DNA of 51,511 nucleotides. Origin: Candidatus Rokubacteria bacterium 13_1_40CM_68_15. Lineage in GTDB: Bacteria > Methylomirabilota > Methylomirabilia > Rokubacteriales > CSP1-6. Below are positions 24,541 to 33,471 of this stretch, one piece after another. Below the pieces are notes generated by a model. It was given only the letters and a program-made list of their open reading frames with translations, was not told the origin of the DNA and ran no database searches. Where the stretch lies: assembly GCA_001917585.1 (NCBI GenBank), contig MNEG01000038.1, positions 1-51,511 on the forward strand, written 5' to 3'. Both the position numbers and the translations under genes were made by a program. The number at the start of each line of letters is the position of its first letter. The stretch's first letter is position 1.

Positions 24541-26124
24541 ATGAAGACGCTGGTCGTCGACGCGGTCGCTCCGGAGGGCTTGGCCTACCTGCGCGAGCAT
24601 GGCTTCGAGATCGACCAGCTCATGAAACCGCCGCTGGCGACGCTCTACGACCGCATCGGTGATTACGAGGCGCTGGTGACGCGGTCGGGGACGGCGGTCA
24701 CGCCGGAGCTGCTGGCGCACGCGCCCCGGCTCCGGATCATCGGCCGGGCCGGCGTGGGTGTCGACAACATCGACGTCGAAGCCTGCTCGCGCCGGGGCAT
24801 CGTCGTGGTCAACGCGCCGGTCGGGAACGTCGTGTCGGCCGCCGAGCACACGATGGGCATGCTGCTGGCGCTGGTGCGCCGGATCCCGGACGCTCACGAT
24901 CTCCTCAAGGCCATGAAGTGGGATCGGGGGATCTACGGGACCGAGCTGTTCCGAAAGACGATCGGCGTGGTCGGTCTCGGCAAGGTGGGCTCGCGAGTGG
25001 CGGCGCGGCTGCGCGGATTCGACGCCCGGGTGCTGGTCCACGACCCCTACATTCCGGAGAGTCGCGCCCGCGACGTGGGGGCCGAGCTCACGGACTTCGA
25101 CCGGCTCGTCCGCACGTCCGACATGATTACGTTCCACGTGCCGTTGACCGACGAGACCGAGAACATGATGACGGCGCGCGAGCTGGCTACGACGAAGCGG
25201 GGCGTGCGACTGGTGAACTGTGCACGGGGCGGGATCATCAACGAGGCCGATCTGCTGGCGGCGCTCGAGTCCGGCCAGGTCGCGGGGGCGGCCATCGACG
25301 TCTGGAGCGAGGAGCCGCCCAAGGGCGACGTCGTCTGGCGCCTCATCGCGCACCCCGCTGTGGTCGTCACCCCGCACCTCGGCGCCAACTCCGCGGAGGC
25401 TCAGGTCAACGTCGCCCTCGACGTCGCCCGCCAGCTCGTCGCGTTCCGCGACGGCGCACTCGTCGAGTACGCAGTGAACATCCCGGTCGGGGACGCCGGG
25501 GCGCTCGTCGAGATGAGGCCGTTCATCGCCCTGGCCGATCGGCTGGGACGCTTCAGCGTCCAGCTCGATCCCGAGCACTTGAGCAGCGTGGAAGTGAAGG
25601 TGGCGGGCGCGCTGGCCCAGCGTGATCCCGAGTTGCTGGCCCGCGCAGCGCTGGCCGGGCTGCTCGCACCCGTCATGGCCGGGCCCGTGAACCTCGTCAA
25701 TGCGCATCTCGTCGCCCGCGAGCGGGGCGTTGCCGTCACCGTCACCGCCGAGGACGAGACCCACGGGTACGGCAGCCTGCTCACGGTCGTGACCCAGACG
25801 CGCGAAGGACGCAAGATCATCGCGGGGACGGTCTTCGATGGGCAGCCGCGGATCGTCCGCCTGCGCGATCTCAACATCGAGTTCACCCCCGAGGGGTACA
25901 TCCTCGTCCTCTCCTACGAGGACCGCCCCGGCATGGTCGGACGGATCGGAACGATGCTGGGAGGGTTCGGCGTCAATATCGCCTCCATGCACGTGGGCCG
26001 TAAGTCCAAGCGCGGCCGAGCGATCGTCGTCTTGATCCTGGACGAGGAGCTGTCGCCGCGCCAGCTGGCGGAAGTGGCACGTACTGTGGAAGCGGACTTC
26101 ACTCGCCTGATTCGCCTGGTCTGA
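24541..26124 (+). CDS. serA: D-3-phosphoglycerate dehydrogenase, long form
   Basis: A 527-aa D-isomer-specific 2-hydroxyacid dehydrogenase. It contains IIGRAGVGVDNID, the Rossmann GVVGLGKVGSRVA loop, catalytic Arg in LVNCARGGIINE, Glu in AIDVWSEEPP, and His in VTPHLGANS. After the catalytic unit come an intervening domain (allosteric substrate-binding type, about residues 320-450) and a C-terminal ACT domain (LSYEDRPGMVGRIGTMLG). This is the type of SerA that is regulated by serine and feeds serine synthesis. It abuts the SDR gene with no gap, an unusual partner for serA. A different 2-hydroxyacid is possible, but the full ASB and ACT domains favour SerA. Confidence 0.9.
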   Translation: MKTLVVDAVAPEGLAYLREHGFEIDQLMKPPLATLYDRIGDYEALVTRSGTAVTPELLAHAPRLRIIGRAGVGVDNIDVEACSRRGIVVVNAPVGNVVSAAEHTMGMLLALVRRIPDAHDLLKAMKWDRGIYGTELFRKTIGVVGLGKVGSRVAARLRGFDARVLVHDPYIPESRARDVGAELTDFDRLVRTSDMITFHVPLTDETENMMTARELATTKRGVRLVNCARGGIINEADLLAALESGQVAGAAIDVWSEEPPKGDVVWRLIAHPAVVVTPHLGANSAEAQVNVALDVARQLVAFRDGALVEYAVNIPVGDAGALVEMRPFIALADRLGRFSVQLDPEHLSSVEVKVAGALAQRDPELLARAALAGLLAPVMAGPVNLVNAHLVARERGVAVTVTAEDETHGYGSLLTVVTQTREGRKIIAGTVFDGQPRIVRLRDLNIEFTPEGYILVLSYEDRPGMVGRIGTMLGGFGVNIASMHVGRKSKRGRAIVVLILDEELSPRQLAEVARTVEADFTRLIRLV

Positions 26125-26180
26125 AACGTCCGCGCGCCAATTTTCTTGGAAACGGAACGTCCGCCTGCTAGGCTCACGCC

Positions 26181-26594
26181 ATGCGAGCACAACGCTTCCT
26201 CCTCGTGTCGCTCGTCGTTTTCGTTGCCACTGCGTGTGTCACGACCCAGTCGCGTCCTCTCCGGAGTGAGTTCGAGGACATCCCCGTGCCGAAGGGCCTC
26301 GCCTATGTCGACAGCCAGTCGGTCATCATCGAGTCGCCGTCCGTGAAGGCGGCGAGGATGATTTACCGCGGGCGGATCGAGGTGGGAAGCCTGGCCGTGG
26401 CGATGCGAACCATGATGGAGGCGAACGGCTGGCGTGCCATCAGTAACACGTCGGCGGCGACGCACGGTACGACGCAGGTGTATGAGAAGACCGGTAACTC
26501 ACTACAGGTCCGACTGTGGGAGGGCTGGTACTACACCTACGTCGAGATGACCGCCTCGCGCGCGCTGCCGGCGCCCACAGCCGAAACGAAGTAG
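26181..26594 (+). CDS. Putative lipoprotein with conserved DIPVPKGL motif
   Basis: The 137-aa protein has a lipoprotein signal (VVFVATAC, Cys19) and then FEDIPVPKGLAYVDSQSVII, the opening seen in a family of small predicted lipoproteins of deltaproteobacterial-like genomes. The remainder, ARMIYRGRIEVGSLAVAMR and a Tyr-rich C-terminal beta region, has no catalytic motif. It is probably a periplasmic or outer-membrane protein. It is followed by the dispersed repeats, then by the converging zwf gene. Confidence 0.65.
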   Translation: MRAQRFLLVSLVVFVATACVTTQSRPLRSEFEDIPVPKGLAYVDSQSVIIESPSVKAARMIYRGRIEVGSLAVAMRTMMEANGWRAISNTSAATHGTTQVYEKTGNSLQVRLWEGWYYTYVEMTASRALPAPTAETK

Positions 26595-26646
26595 TCGGCG
26601 GCGGCGCCAGACGGGCGAGGTTTAGCAACGCCCTCTGATCATTGAC

Positions 26647-26816
26647 TTGGGAGGGGGCATAGGAATGCCCCCTCCCAAACCCACCCCGTTGCGTTGCGCG
26701 CGACAGCGCGGGTCGTTCTGCGCGGCGACGTTGCCTCACCGCGTGGAGGAATGCCCCCTCCCAAACCCACCCCGTTGCGTTGTGCGCGACAATACGGGTC
26801 GCTCTGCGCGGCGACC
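26647..26816. repeat. Dispersed GC-rich hairpin repeat, copy 2 (with a tandem pair)
   Basis: A perfect 14-bp hairpin (TTGGGAGGGGGCAT at 26647-26660, loop AGGA, ATGCCCCCTCCCAA at 26665-26678) is followed by about 70 nt that repeat, with a few differences, after an 86-nt period (26661 and 26747, both starting AGGAATGCCCCCTCCC). The second unit continues to about 26816. Copy 1 (4705-4789) matches in reverse complement. It fills most of the 272-nt gap between the converging lipoprotein and zwf genes; no gene is visible in this gap. Confidence 0.85.
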
Positions 26817-26866
26817 TCCCTCGCGCGCGAGGCGAGCACACCCTGTCCTCTTGCGGGGCGGCAAAT

Positions 26867-28357
26867 CTACGGGTTGCGCCAGCGAAACCCGTCTCTCGCG
26901 ATGAACGCGTCGGCCTCGGGCGGTCCCCACGATCCAGCCTCGTACACCGGTATCGGGCTCGTGGTGTCGCGCGCCCACGCTCTCAGCACGGGATCGAGAA
27001 TCTGCCACGCCAGCTCCACCCAGTCCCCACGGGCGAACAGCGTGGCATCGCCGTGGATGACGTCGAGCAGGAGTCGCTCGTAGGCTTCGGGAGACTGGCC
27101 GCCGAACACCTCCCCGTACTTGAAGTCGAGCTTGACGACGCCGAGCTTGAGGTCCGGTCCTGGGACCTTGGCCGCCAACGTCAGCGCCAGCCCCTCGTCG
27201 GGCTGGATGCGAATGAGCAACATGTTCGGCTCGACACCGTCGGGATGACGCCGGAAGATCATGTGGGGCGTGCGGCGGAACTGGATGGCGATCTCGCTGG
27301 CGCGCTTGGCCAGCCGCTTCCCAGCGCGCAGGTAGAACGGCACCGACGCCCACCGCCAGTTGTCGATCAAGAGCTTGAGCGCCACATAGGTCTCGGTGCG
27401 GGAGTCGGGCGCCACGCCTTTTTCCTGGCGGTACCCGACGACCGGGCGACCCTCCACGAACCCGGGGCCATACTGCGCGCGGACGGCGGCCTCGTCGATG
27501 TGATCGAGGGCGACGGGATGAATCGCGGCCAAAACCTTGTTCTTCTCGTCGTGGACCGGCGCGGCGTCGAAGGTCACGGGCGGCTCCATGGCGATGAGGC
27601 AGAGGAGCTGGAGCAGGTGGTTCTGCACCATGTCGCGCAGGGCGCCCGCCTCCTCGTAGTACGCGCCCCGTGTCTCCACGCCGATGGTCTCGGCGACCGT
27701 GATCTGGACGTGGGCGACGTGATTACGGTTCCACAGCGGCTCGAAGATCTGGTTGGCGAAGCGCAGGACGAGGAGGTTCTGGACCGTCTCCTTCCCGAGA
27801 TAGTGATCGATGCGATAGATCTGGTCCTCGCCGAAGTAGCGCCTCAGCTGCCGGTTGAGGGCCCGGGCGCTCTCGACGTCGTGACCGAAGGGCTTCTCCA
27901 CGACGATCCGTGTCCACCCGTTGCGGCTCTGGGCCAGGCCCGAGTTCCCCAGATTCTCGACGATGTCGTCGTAGAGACTCGGCGGCGTGGCGCAGTAGAA
28001 GAGGCGATTGGCGGGCCCGCCCCGCCGCTGCTCGACGTCGCTCAGGAAGGCTTTCAGCTCGGTGTAGAGCGCGAGGTCCTTGGGATCGCCCGGCAGGTAG
28101 TAGAGGGCCTGGGCAAAGCGCTCCCACACGTACTCGGACGGCGGTTGAACGCGTCCGTGGTCGCGGACGGCCTCCCGCATCCTCCGCCTGAACTCTTCGT
28201 GGCTCATCTCCGTCCGGGCGACGGCCACGATGGTGAAGGGCTCGGGCAACGTGCGCGTCGCGTAGAGTGCGAAGAGCGCGGGCACGAGCTTCCGCCGCGT
28301 CAGGTCGCCGGAGGCGCCGAAGATGACCAGCGAGAACGGCTCATCGGCGGACGGCAT
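26867..28357 (-). CDS. zwf: Glucose-6-phosphate 1-dehydrogenase
   Basis: A 496-aa enzyme with the NADP-binding GASGDLTRRKLVPALF segment at the N-terminus, the catalytic RIDHYLGKE motif (near residue 187) with the adjacent RFAN loop, and EKPFGHD. It oxidises glucose 6-phosphate to 6-phosphogluconolactone, the first step of the oxidative pentose phosphate pathway. It is the last gene of the minus-strand operon that also carries gnd, rpiB-pgi, pgl and a sugar-acid kinase. Its start overlaps the end of the gnd frame by 17 nt, so translation is coupled. Length and motifs are typical. Confidence 0.96.
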   Translation of the reverse strand: MPSADEPFSLVIFGASGDLTRRKLVPALFALYATRTLPEPFTIVAVARTEMSHEEFRRRMREAVRDHGRVQPPSEYVWERFAQALYYLPGDPKDLALYTELKAFLSDVEQRRGGPANRLFYCATPPSLYDDIVENLGNSGLAQSRNGWTRIVVEKPFGHDVESARALNRQLRRYFGEDQIYRIDHYLGKETVQNLLVLRFANQIFEPLWNRNHVAHVQITVAETIGVETRGAYYEEAGALRDMVQNHLLQLLCLIAMEPPVTFDAAPVHDEKNKVLAAIHPVALDHIDEAAVRAQYGPGFVEGRPVVGYRQEKGVAPDSRTETYVALKLLIDNWRWASVPFYLRAGKRLAKRASEIAIQFRRTPHMIFRRHPDGVEPNMLLIRIQPDEGLALTLAAKVPGPDLKLGVVKLDFKYGEVFGGQSPEAYERLLLDVIHGDATLFARGDWVELAWQILDPVLRAWARDTTSPIPVYEAGSWGPPEADAFIARDGFRWRNP

Positions 28358-29142
28358 GGCCCCCGAAGGCGTTGCGGAGCGCGGCCAGCAGGCGGTCCGC
28401 GAACGAGTTCTCGCGGCGTGAGCGGAAGCGAGCGTAGAGCGCGGCCGTGATCACAGGCGCCGGCACCGCCTTTTCGACGGCGTCCGCGATCGTCCACCGG
28501 CCCTCGCCGGAGTCCTCGACCCAGGCCTTGAGCGCGGCGAGCTTGGGATCGTTGCTCAGCGCGCCGGCGGTGAGCTCGAGCAGCCACGAACGCACGACGC
28601 TTCCGCGGTTCCAGAGTCGGGCGACCGCCGGCAGGTCGAGGCCGTAGTCGGAGGCCGACATGAGCTCGAAGCCTTCAGCATATGGCTGCATCAGACCGTA
28701 CTCGATGCCGTTGTGGATCATCTTCACGTAATGGCCGCTGCCCACGGCGCCGACGTGCAGCCAGCCGTCGGGAGGTGCCAGCGTCGTGAAGATCGGCGCC
28801 AGGCGCTGGACCACGTCTGAGGGCAGGCGCGCGGCGGACGTCGTCCTTGTAGTAGGTATTGCCGCCTTCGATGATGGTGTCGCCCGGCGCGAGCAGCTCG
28901 GCCAGCTCGCGCAGCGCGATCTCGGTCGGCTCGCCGGCCGGGACCATGATCCACACGGCGCGAGGCGGCGGCAGCGCCGTCACGAGGTCGCGAAGAGAGC
29001 CGGCGGCCTCGATGCCACTGGTCTGCGCCGCCTGACGCGCGGTCGGCGAGGGATCGAAGCCGACGACGCGGTGTCCTCCCCGCACGCGACGCGTTGCCAT
29101 GTTCCCACCCATCCGTCCGAGCCCGACCAGCCCCACGTCCAT
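28341..29142 (-). pseudogene. gnd: 6-phosphogluconate dehydrogenase (GntZ type), internally deleted and frameshifted
   Basis: Two frames make up one short-form 6-phosphogluconate dehydrogenase. The first, from ATG 29142 inside the pgi stop (ATGA), has MDVGLVGLGRMGGNMA, VWIMVPAGEPTE and IEGGNTYYKDDVRRA. The second, read from about 28830, has DVVQRLAPIFTTLAPPDGW, GHYVKMIHNGIEYGLMQ with the catalytic Lys, and an intact C-terminal helical domain. The segment between them in relatives, about 28-30 residues including the substrate-binding GTSGG, is missing, and the frame changes at the junction (about 28825-28835). So roughly 90 nt are absent. The gene cannot make a working enzyme as read; local misassembly is the main alternative. 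Confidence 0.78.
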
Positions 29143-31229
29143 CAGGCGAGCTTCCGGGCGAGCGCGCCGCGCAGCGTGTCGATCGCCGCGACAGGGGAGC
29201 CGGTGAGCGGCAGCCACAGCGCCCGCCGATTGGCCGAGCGGAGCGTTGCGAGATCGCCGAGCGCCTGCGCCGTCTCGAGCGTGGCGAAGCCGTAGCGTTC
29301 GCCCGGGATGGGCAGATCGTCAGGGGCCTCCTGCGTCATGACGACGGCGATCGGCGTGGGCGGGCCTCCCTTGTGCAGCTGTCCGGTCGAGTGCAGGTAA
29401 CGCGGCCCGTAGCCGAGCGTGGTCGCCAGCCGCGTGCCGTCACGCACCAGGTGACGGAGCGACTGCAGCGCGTCCGTGGTGGCGGGCTCGGACGTGAGAT
29501 AGGCCAGCAACGCGACGTAGTCGCCTGGACGCGACTGCACCAGCGTTTCGGCGAGCGTGTCGACGGTGTCGACGGGCCACTCGGGCAGGCGGCCGCGTTC
29601 GAGGAACGTGGCCAGCGCCGCCTGCGTCGCTTCCTTCGCCTGAGCGACGTTTGGCTCGTCGAAAGGATTGACGTCGAGCAGAATGCCGGCCGCCGCCGTG
29701 GCCATCTCCCAGCGGAAGAACTCGCCGCCCACGTCGAGGCGATCGCGGAGCGTGATCCGGATCACCGGGTGACCGGCCGCTTCGACAGGCTGAAGCGCGC
29801 GGGCGACGCGGTCGTCGTCGCCCAGCGTGATGCCGACGAAGACTCGATCACGACCATAGACGGCGGGCGAGGCGGGCGATTCGTCGACGACGACGACGAG
29901 CCCGCGGCCCTGCTTACCGGTCGATTCGGTCAGCAGCTGCTCGAGCCACGCCCCCAGTGAGCGCAATGGCTCGGAGATCACGAACGTGATCTTGTCCCGC
30001 CCGGCGGTGGCGAGACCACCCAGGGTCGCGCCGAGCCTGAGGGCAGGATTGGCGGCGACCGGCACGTCGGGGCCACAGGTCGTGGCCATCCCGAGGGCGC
30101 GCTCGAGCAAGGTGGCGATGTCGACGCCGAGCAGGGCGCCGGGAACGAGACCGAAATACGACAGGGCGGAGAAGCGGCCGCCGATGTCGACCGGGTTCAG
30201 GAAGATCCGACGGAAGCGCGCCTCGCCGGCCAGCCGCTCCAGCGGTGTGCCGGAGTCCGTGATGGCGACGAAGTGCGATCCCGGGCGCGCGCCCGCACGC
30301 TCCAGCTCGCTTCGAAAGAAGCGGTAGAGCGCGTGCATCTCGAGGGTCGTCCCGGATTTCGACGCAACGATGAAGAGCGTGTTGGCGAGCTTCAGCCGGG
30401 CCCGGACGCCGCGGATGGCTCCCGGATCGGTGGTGTCGAGCACGGTGAGCGCCGGCGCCGGTGCGGCGGGCGCGAGCGTCACGCCAAGCGTCTCGGCGGC
30501 CAGGCTCGAGCCGCCCATGCCGAGCAGCACCACGTCGGTGATGCCGTCGGCGCGCACGGCGCCGGCGAAGTCGATCAGGTCGCGCACGTGCGCCCGCATG
30601 CTCTCGGCCACCGTGAGCCACCCGAGCCGGTTGACGATGGCCGCCTGCACCGACGCCACGGTGCTCCACAGGCTCGCATCCTTCTTCCAGATCCGCGCGC
30701 CGGTGCCCAGGCGCTCGAGGCACTCGAGCGCGGCGGTCACGGGAGCGAGCGTGTCGATGGTCGGAGCCGGCCCCGTGCTCATGGCTTCGCCCTCCTCGAG
30801 CGCGCGGATCTTGGCGAGCCGCCGCACGTGGCGCTCGGCGCCGGAGAAGCGGGCACCGACGAAGGCCCGGGCCAGCGCGACCGCCATGTCGCCGGTGACG
30901 ACCTTCGCCCCCAGGCACAGGACGTTGGCGTCGTCGTCCTCGCGCGATTGCCGCGCCGTGAACAGATCGTGGCAGAGCGCGGCCCGCACTCCACGAATCT
31001 TGTTGGCGGCGATCGACACGCCGGCTCCACTGCCGCAGATGAGGATCCCGACGTCGGCCATGCCGTCGCGCACGGCGACGCCCACGACACGCGCGTAATC
31101 GGGATAGTCGACGGGATCCGGAGTCGACGAGCCGACGTCCACGACCTGATGGCCGTCAGCGGTCAGGACGCGGACGACCTCGGCCTTGTAGGCGACCCCG
31201 TGATGATCACCGCCGATGACGATGCGCAC
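29142..31229 (-). CDS. Fusion of ribose-5-phosphate isomerase B and glucose-6-phosphate isomerase
   Basis: One uninterrupted 695-aa frame holds two enzymes. Residues 1-149 are RpiB: VRIVIGGDHHGVAYKAEVV, then LICGSGAGVSIAANKI with the active-site Cys65, and ALCHDLFTARQSRE. Residues about 150-695 are a phosphoglucose isomerase of two SIS domains: VVLLGMGGSSLAAE, VASKSGTTLE and ESTGKQGRG. The start is GTG 31229, one base after the pgl stop (TGA-C-GTG), so RpiB is at the true N-terminus. The internal MSTGPAPTID at residue 150 may mark an ancestral start of the pgi gene. RpiB interconverts ribulose 5-phosphate and ribose 5-phosphate; Pgi interconverts glucose and fructose 6-phosphates. Both fit the pentose phosphate operon. 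Confidence 0.88.
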   Translation of the reverse strand: MRIVIGGDHHGVAYKAEVVRVLTADGHQVVDVGSSTPDPVDYPDYARVVGVAVRDGMADVGILICGSGAGVSIAANKIRGVRAALCHDLFTARQSREDDDANVLCLGAKVVTGDMAVALARAFVGARFSGAERHVRRLAKIRALEEGEAMSTGPAPTIDTLAPVTAALECLERLGTGARIWKKDASLWSTVASVQAAIVNRLGWLTVAESMRAHVRDLIDFAGAVRADGITDVVLLGMGGSSLAAETLGVTLAPAAPAPALTVLDTTDPGAIRGVRARLKLANTLFIVASKSGTTLEMHALYRFFRSELERAGARPGSHFVAITDSGTPLERLAGEARFRRIFLNPVDIGGRFSALSYFGLVPGALLGVDIATLLERALGMATTCGPDVPVAANPALRLGATLGGLATAGRDKITFVISEPLRSLGAWLEQLLTESTGKQGRGLVVVVDESPASPAVYGRDRVFVGITLGDDDRVARALQPVEAAGHPVIRITLRDRLDVGGEFFRWEMATAAAGILLDVNPFDEPNVAQAKEATQAALATFLERGRLPEWPVDTVDTLAETLVQSRPGDYVALLAYLTSEPATTDALQSLRHLVRDGTRLATTLGYGPRYLHSTGQLHKGGPPTPIAVVMTQEAPDDLPIPGERYGFATLETAQALGDLATLRSANRRALWLPLTGSPVAAIDTLRGALARKLA

Positions 31230-31230
31230 G

Positions 31231-31986
31231 TCAGGGACCGAGGAGCGCAGCCGCCGCGCGGTCGAGCATCCACACGAGGCGCCCATTGCCCGGGCGAACC
31301 ATGCCGGCGGGAAGGAGCGCGCCATCCTTGAGCGCGGCGCGGACCACCTTGGCCTTTTCGGCTCCGGCGGCGAGGAAGATCACGTTGGCCGCGTTGTTCA
31401 GCACGGGATAGGTGAGAGTCACGCGCTCGGGAATCGCCGCCGCCGCGGCGTGCACCGCGACGACGGGCCGAAAGACTTCCTTCAGTGCGGGCGATCCGGG
31501 AAAGAGCGACCCGGTGTGGCCGTCGATCCCGACGCCGAGCAGGATCAGGTCGAAGCGAGGCAACTCGCCGCGGCGGAGGCCGAACACCTGGCTGAGAGCG
31601 CGAGCGTAGTCGGCGGCGGCCGCGTCGCTATCGGCGCCGTCATCACAGCTGATCGGGAAGACCTGGTTCGCGGGGATCGCCACCTTGCCGAGCAGGGTCT
31701 CTTGCGCCATCCGGTAGTTGGACTCGGGGTGGTCACGAGGCACGCAGCGCTCGTCGCTGAAGAACACGAAGGTGCGATTCCAGGGCAGGCCCTCGCCGTA
31801 CGGCGGCTGAGCCAGGCGCATGTAGGTCTCGCGCGGCGTGGCGCCGCCCGACAGTGCGACAGTGAAGCGACCTCGGGCGGAGACGGCCTCGCCCGCGATG
31901 GACGCGATGGTCTGCGCGGCTGCGGTGGCCAACGCTCCCCCATCGTCGAAGACCTTGACCGTGACGCTGTCGTCCATGGCCCTCAT
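31231..31986 (-). CDS. pgl: 6-phosphogluconolactonase
   Basis: A 251-aa DevB/Pgl-type lactonase related to glucosamine-6-phosphate deaminases. It contains ALSGGATPRETYMRL near residue 44, the FFSDERCVPRDHPESNY block, and ILLGVGIDGHTGSLFPGS with the active-site His. It hydrolyses 6-phosphogluconolactone made by Zwf to 6-phosphogluconate. It is directly upstream of the rpiB-pgi fusion (one base apart) and downstream of the FGGY kinase gene. The ATG at 31986 is used; an ATG three codons later is also possible. Confidence 0.93.
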   Translation of the reverse strand: MRAMDDSVTVKVFDDGGALATAAAQTIASIAGEAVSARGRFTVALSGGATPRETYMRLAQPPYGEGLPWNRTFVFFSDERCVPRDHPESNYRMAQETLLGKVAIPANQVFPISCDDGADSDAAAADYARALSQVFGLRRGELPRFDLILLGVGIDGHTGSLFPGSPALKEVFRPVVAVHAAAAAIPERVTLTYPVLNNAANVIFLAAGAEKAKVVRAALKDGALLPAGMVRPGNGRLVWMLDRAAAALLGP

Positions 31987-31995
31987 GATACCGGC

Positions 31996-33441
31996 TCACG
32001 CCAGCCTGGCGTCGAGCGCGCGCTGTCGCGCCAGGGCGTCCCGGTAGTGTGCGTGGCGCGCAGCGTCCGGACGCAGCGTCTCCCCGATGGGCGGGCGGCC
32101 TGACGCGAGCTCGGGACGCAAGCCGAGCGCCGACAGCGCGAGCAGCGCCGCGCCCCGGCTCGTCGCTTCCTCGTCCGGGAGCACGGTGATGGGCCGGCCG
32201 AGGACGTCGGTGATGATCTGGGCCCATGTCCGGGAGTGAGCGAATGCGCCGCCAGAGGCGACGACCGCGTGATCGGTGGCGACGCACGGCATCAGCAACT
32301 CGTGCACGATGCCCAGGCGCAGCGCGACGGCTTCGAGCATCGCGCGCATGATGTGCGCGGCCGTCGTGTCCAGCCGCAAGCCGCTGATGGTCGCCCGCTG
32401 ATCGCCGCGCCAACCGGGAGCACGCTCACCCGCGATGAAGGGCAGGACGGTCAGGCCGTGGCTGTCGGCAGCAAGCGGGGCGATCGCCGCCTCGGTGGCC
32501 GCCCCCTCGGGCAGGCGCAAGACCTCGCGACACCACGCCAGGAGGTTCCCACCCTCGCTCAGCGCTCCTCCAACGATGGCGAGGCGGCGGTCCAGCCGAT
32601 ACCGCCAGAGACCCCGGGGTGGAGGGCCCGGCGCCGTCGTCATCGCGCGGAGCGCCGCCGACGTACCGATGTTGAGGGCAACCCGCGACGGGTCGATACA
32701 CTCGGAGCCGGCGTTGCTCGCCGCGCCATCGCCGACGGCAGGGAACCACGGCACTCCCCGCAACGCGGGCCAGCGGCGCGCCCACGCCGGGCGCAGGCCG
32801 CGCCGCGGTTCGTGCCGATCCACGAGCGGGAACAGCTGGCGGCTTTCGATCCCGGCCGCGGCGAGCGCGGTCGGCTCCCACGTGAGCGCGACCTGATCGA
32901 AGAGTCCCGTCGCCGAGGCCATCGACACGCTCGTGGCCGCTTCGCCGAAGAACGCGAGCTCCAGGTGCTCGCCGATCGAGCCCCAGCGCGCGACGCGCTG
33001 GATCTCGGCCGGACGCTCGCGCGCGAGCCAGCGGAGCCTGGCCGGCCAGTACGACGTGTGAACGTGACAGCCGGTGCGCGCGTGCAGCGCGGCCTCGTCG
33101 AGCGCGCCGGCCAGGAGCGTGGCCTCCTGCGCGCTCCGCGTGTCCGCCCACATGTAGATCGGTGTGGCGGCGTGGCCGGTCGCGTCAAAGCCCAGCAGCC
33201 CGTGCCAGAAGGTGGCGACGCCCACGCCCGCGACGTCGGGCAGGCCAGGGCCGGCGAGCACGGCATCGAGGCACGTGGCCACGGCGGCCAGCACGACGTT
33301 CGGATCGTGCTCGACGCCGCCGCCGGCGGTGATGGTCGGCTCGTAGGCGACGCGATGGAATCGTCGCGGCACGGCGATGCCGGTCTCGTCGTACATCGCG
33401 GCGCGCGCCGAGGACGTGCCGACGTCGAGCGCCAGGATCAT
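31996..33441 (-). CDS. FGGY family carbohydrate kinase (gluconokinase-like)
   Basis: A 481-aa kinase of the FGGY family, with the ATP-binding fold split in two: ILALDVGTSSARAAMYDE at the N-terminus, and NIGTSAALRAM and VASGGAFAHSRTW in the second half. The active-site Asp region reads FPAVGDGAASNAGS. It is most similar in outline to the GntK-like gluconokinases and xylulokinases. Its place at the head of an operon with pgl, gnd and zwf favours gluconate, giving 6-phosphogluconate, but a pentulose is not excluded. It is divergent from the 72-aa gene at 33472, with 30 bp between starts. Confidence 0.85.
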   Translation of the reverse strand: MILALDVGTSSARAAMYDETGIAVPRRFHRVAYEPTITAGGGVEHDPNVVLAAVATCLDAVLAGPGLPDVAGVGVATFWHGLLGFDATGHAATPIYMWADTRSAQEATLLAGALDEAALHARTGCHVHTSYWPARLRWLARERPAEIQRVARWGSIGEHLELAFFGEAATSVSMASATGLFDQVALTWEPTALAAAGIESRQLFPLVDRHEPRRGLRPAWARRWPALRGVPWFPAVGDGAASNAGSECIDPSRVALNIGTSAALRAMTTAPGPPPRGLWRYRLDRRLAIVGGALSEGGNLLAWCREVLRLPEGAATEAAIAPLAADSHGLTVLPFIAGERAPGWRGDQRATISGLRLDTTAAHIMRAMLEAVALRLGIVHELLMPCVATDHAVVASGGAFAHSRTWAQIITDVLGRPITVLPDEEATSRGAALLALSALGLRPELASGRPPIGETLRPDAARHAHYRDALARQRALDARLA

Positions 33442-33471
33442 GAGGAGCGCACCTCGGGTAAGATACCGCCC

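Noticed and set aside
22750-26190. Very long minus-strand frame (over 1,100 codons) across the SDR and serA genes
   Set aside because: Only the part up to about 23682 has family similarity. The rest is Arg/His/Asp-rich and antisense to two well-supported plus-strand genes, as expected in GC-rich DNA.
26661-26816. CRISPR-like array
   Set aside because: Only two units with an 86-nt period and no unique spacers of constant length; it is a tandem copy of the hairpin repeat.
28341-29142. Selenocysteine, programmed frameshift or bypass as an explanation for the broken gnd
   Set aside because: There is no in-frame TGA at the break, and a frameshift or bypass could not restore the missing 28-30 residues, which are absent from the DNA.
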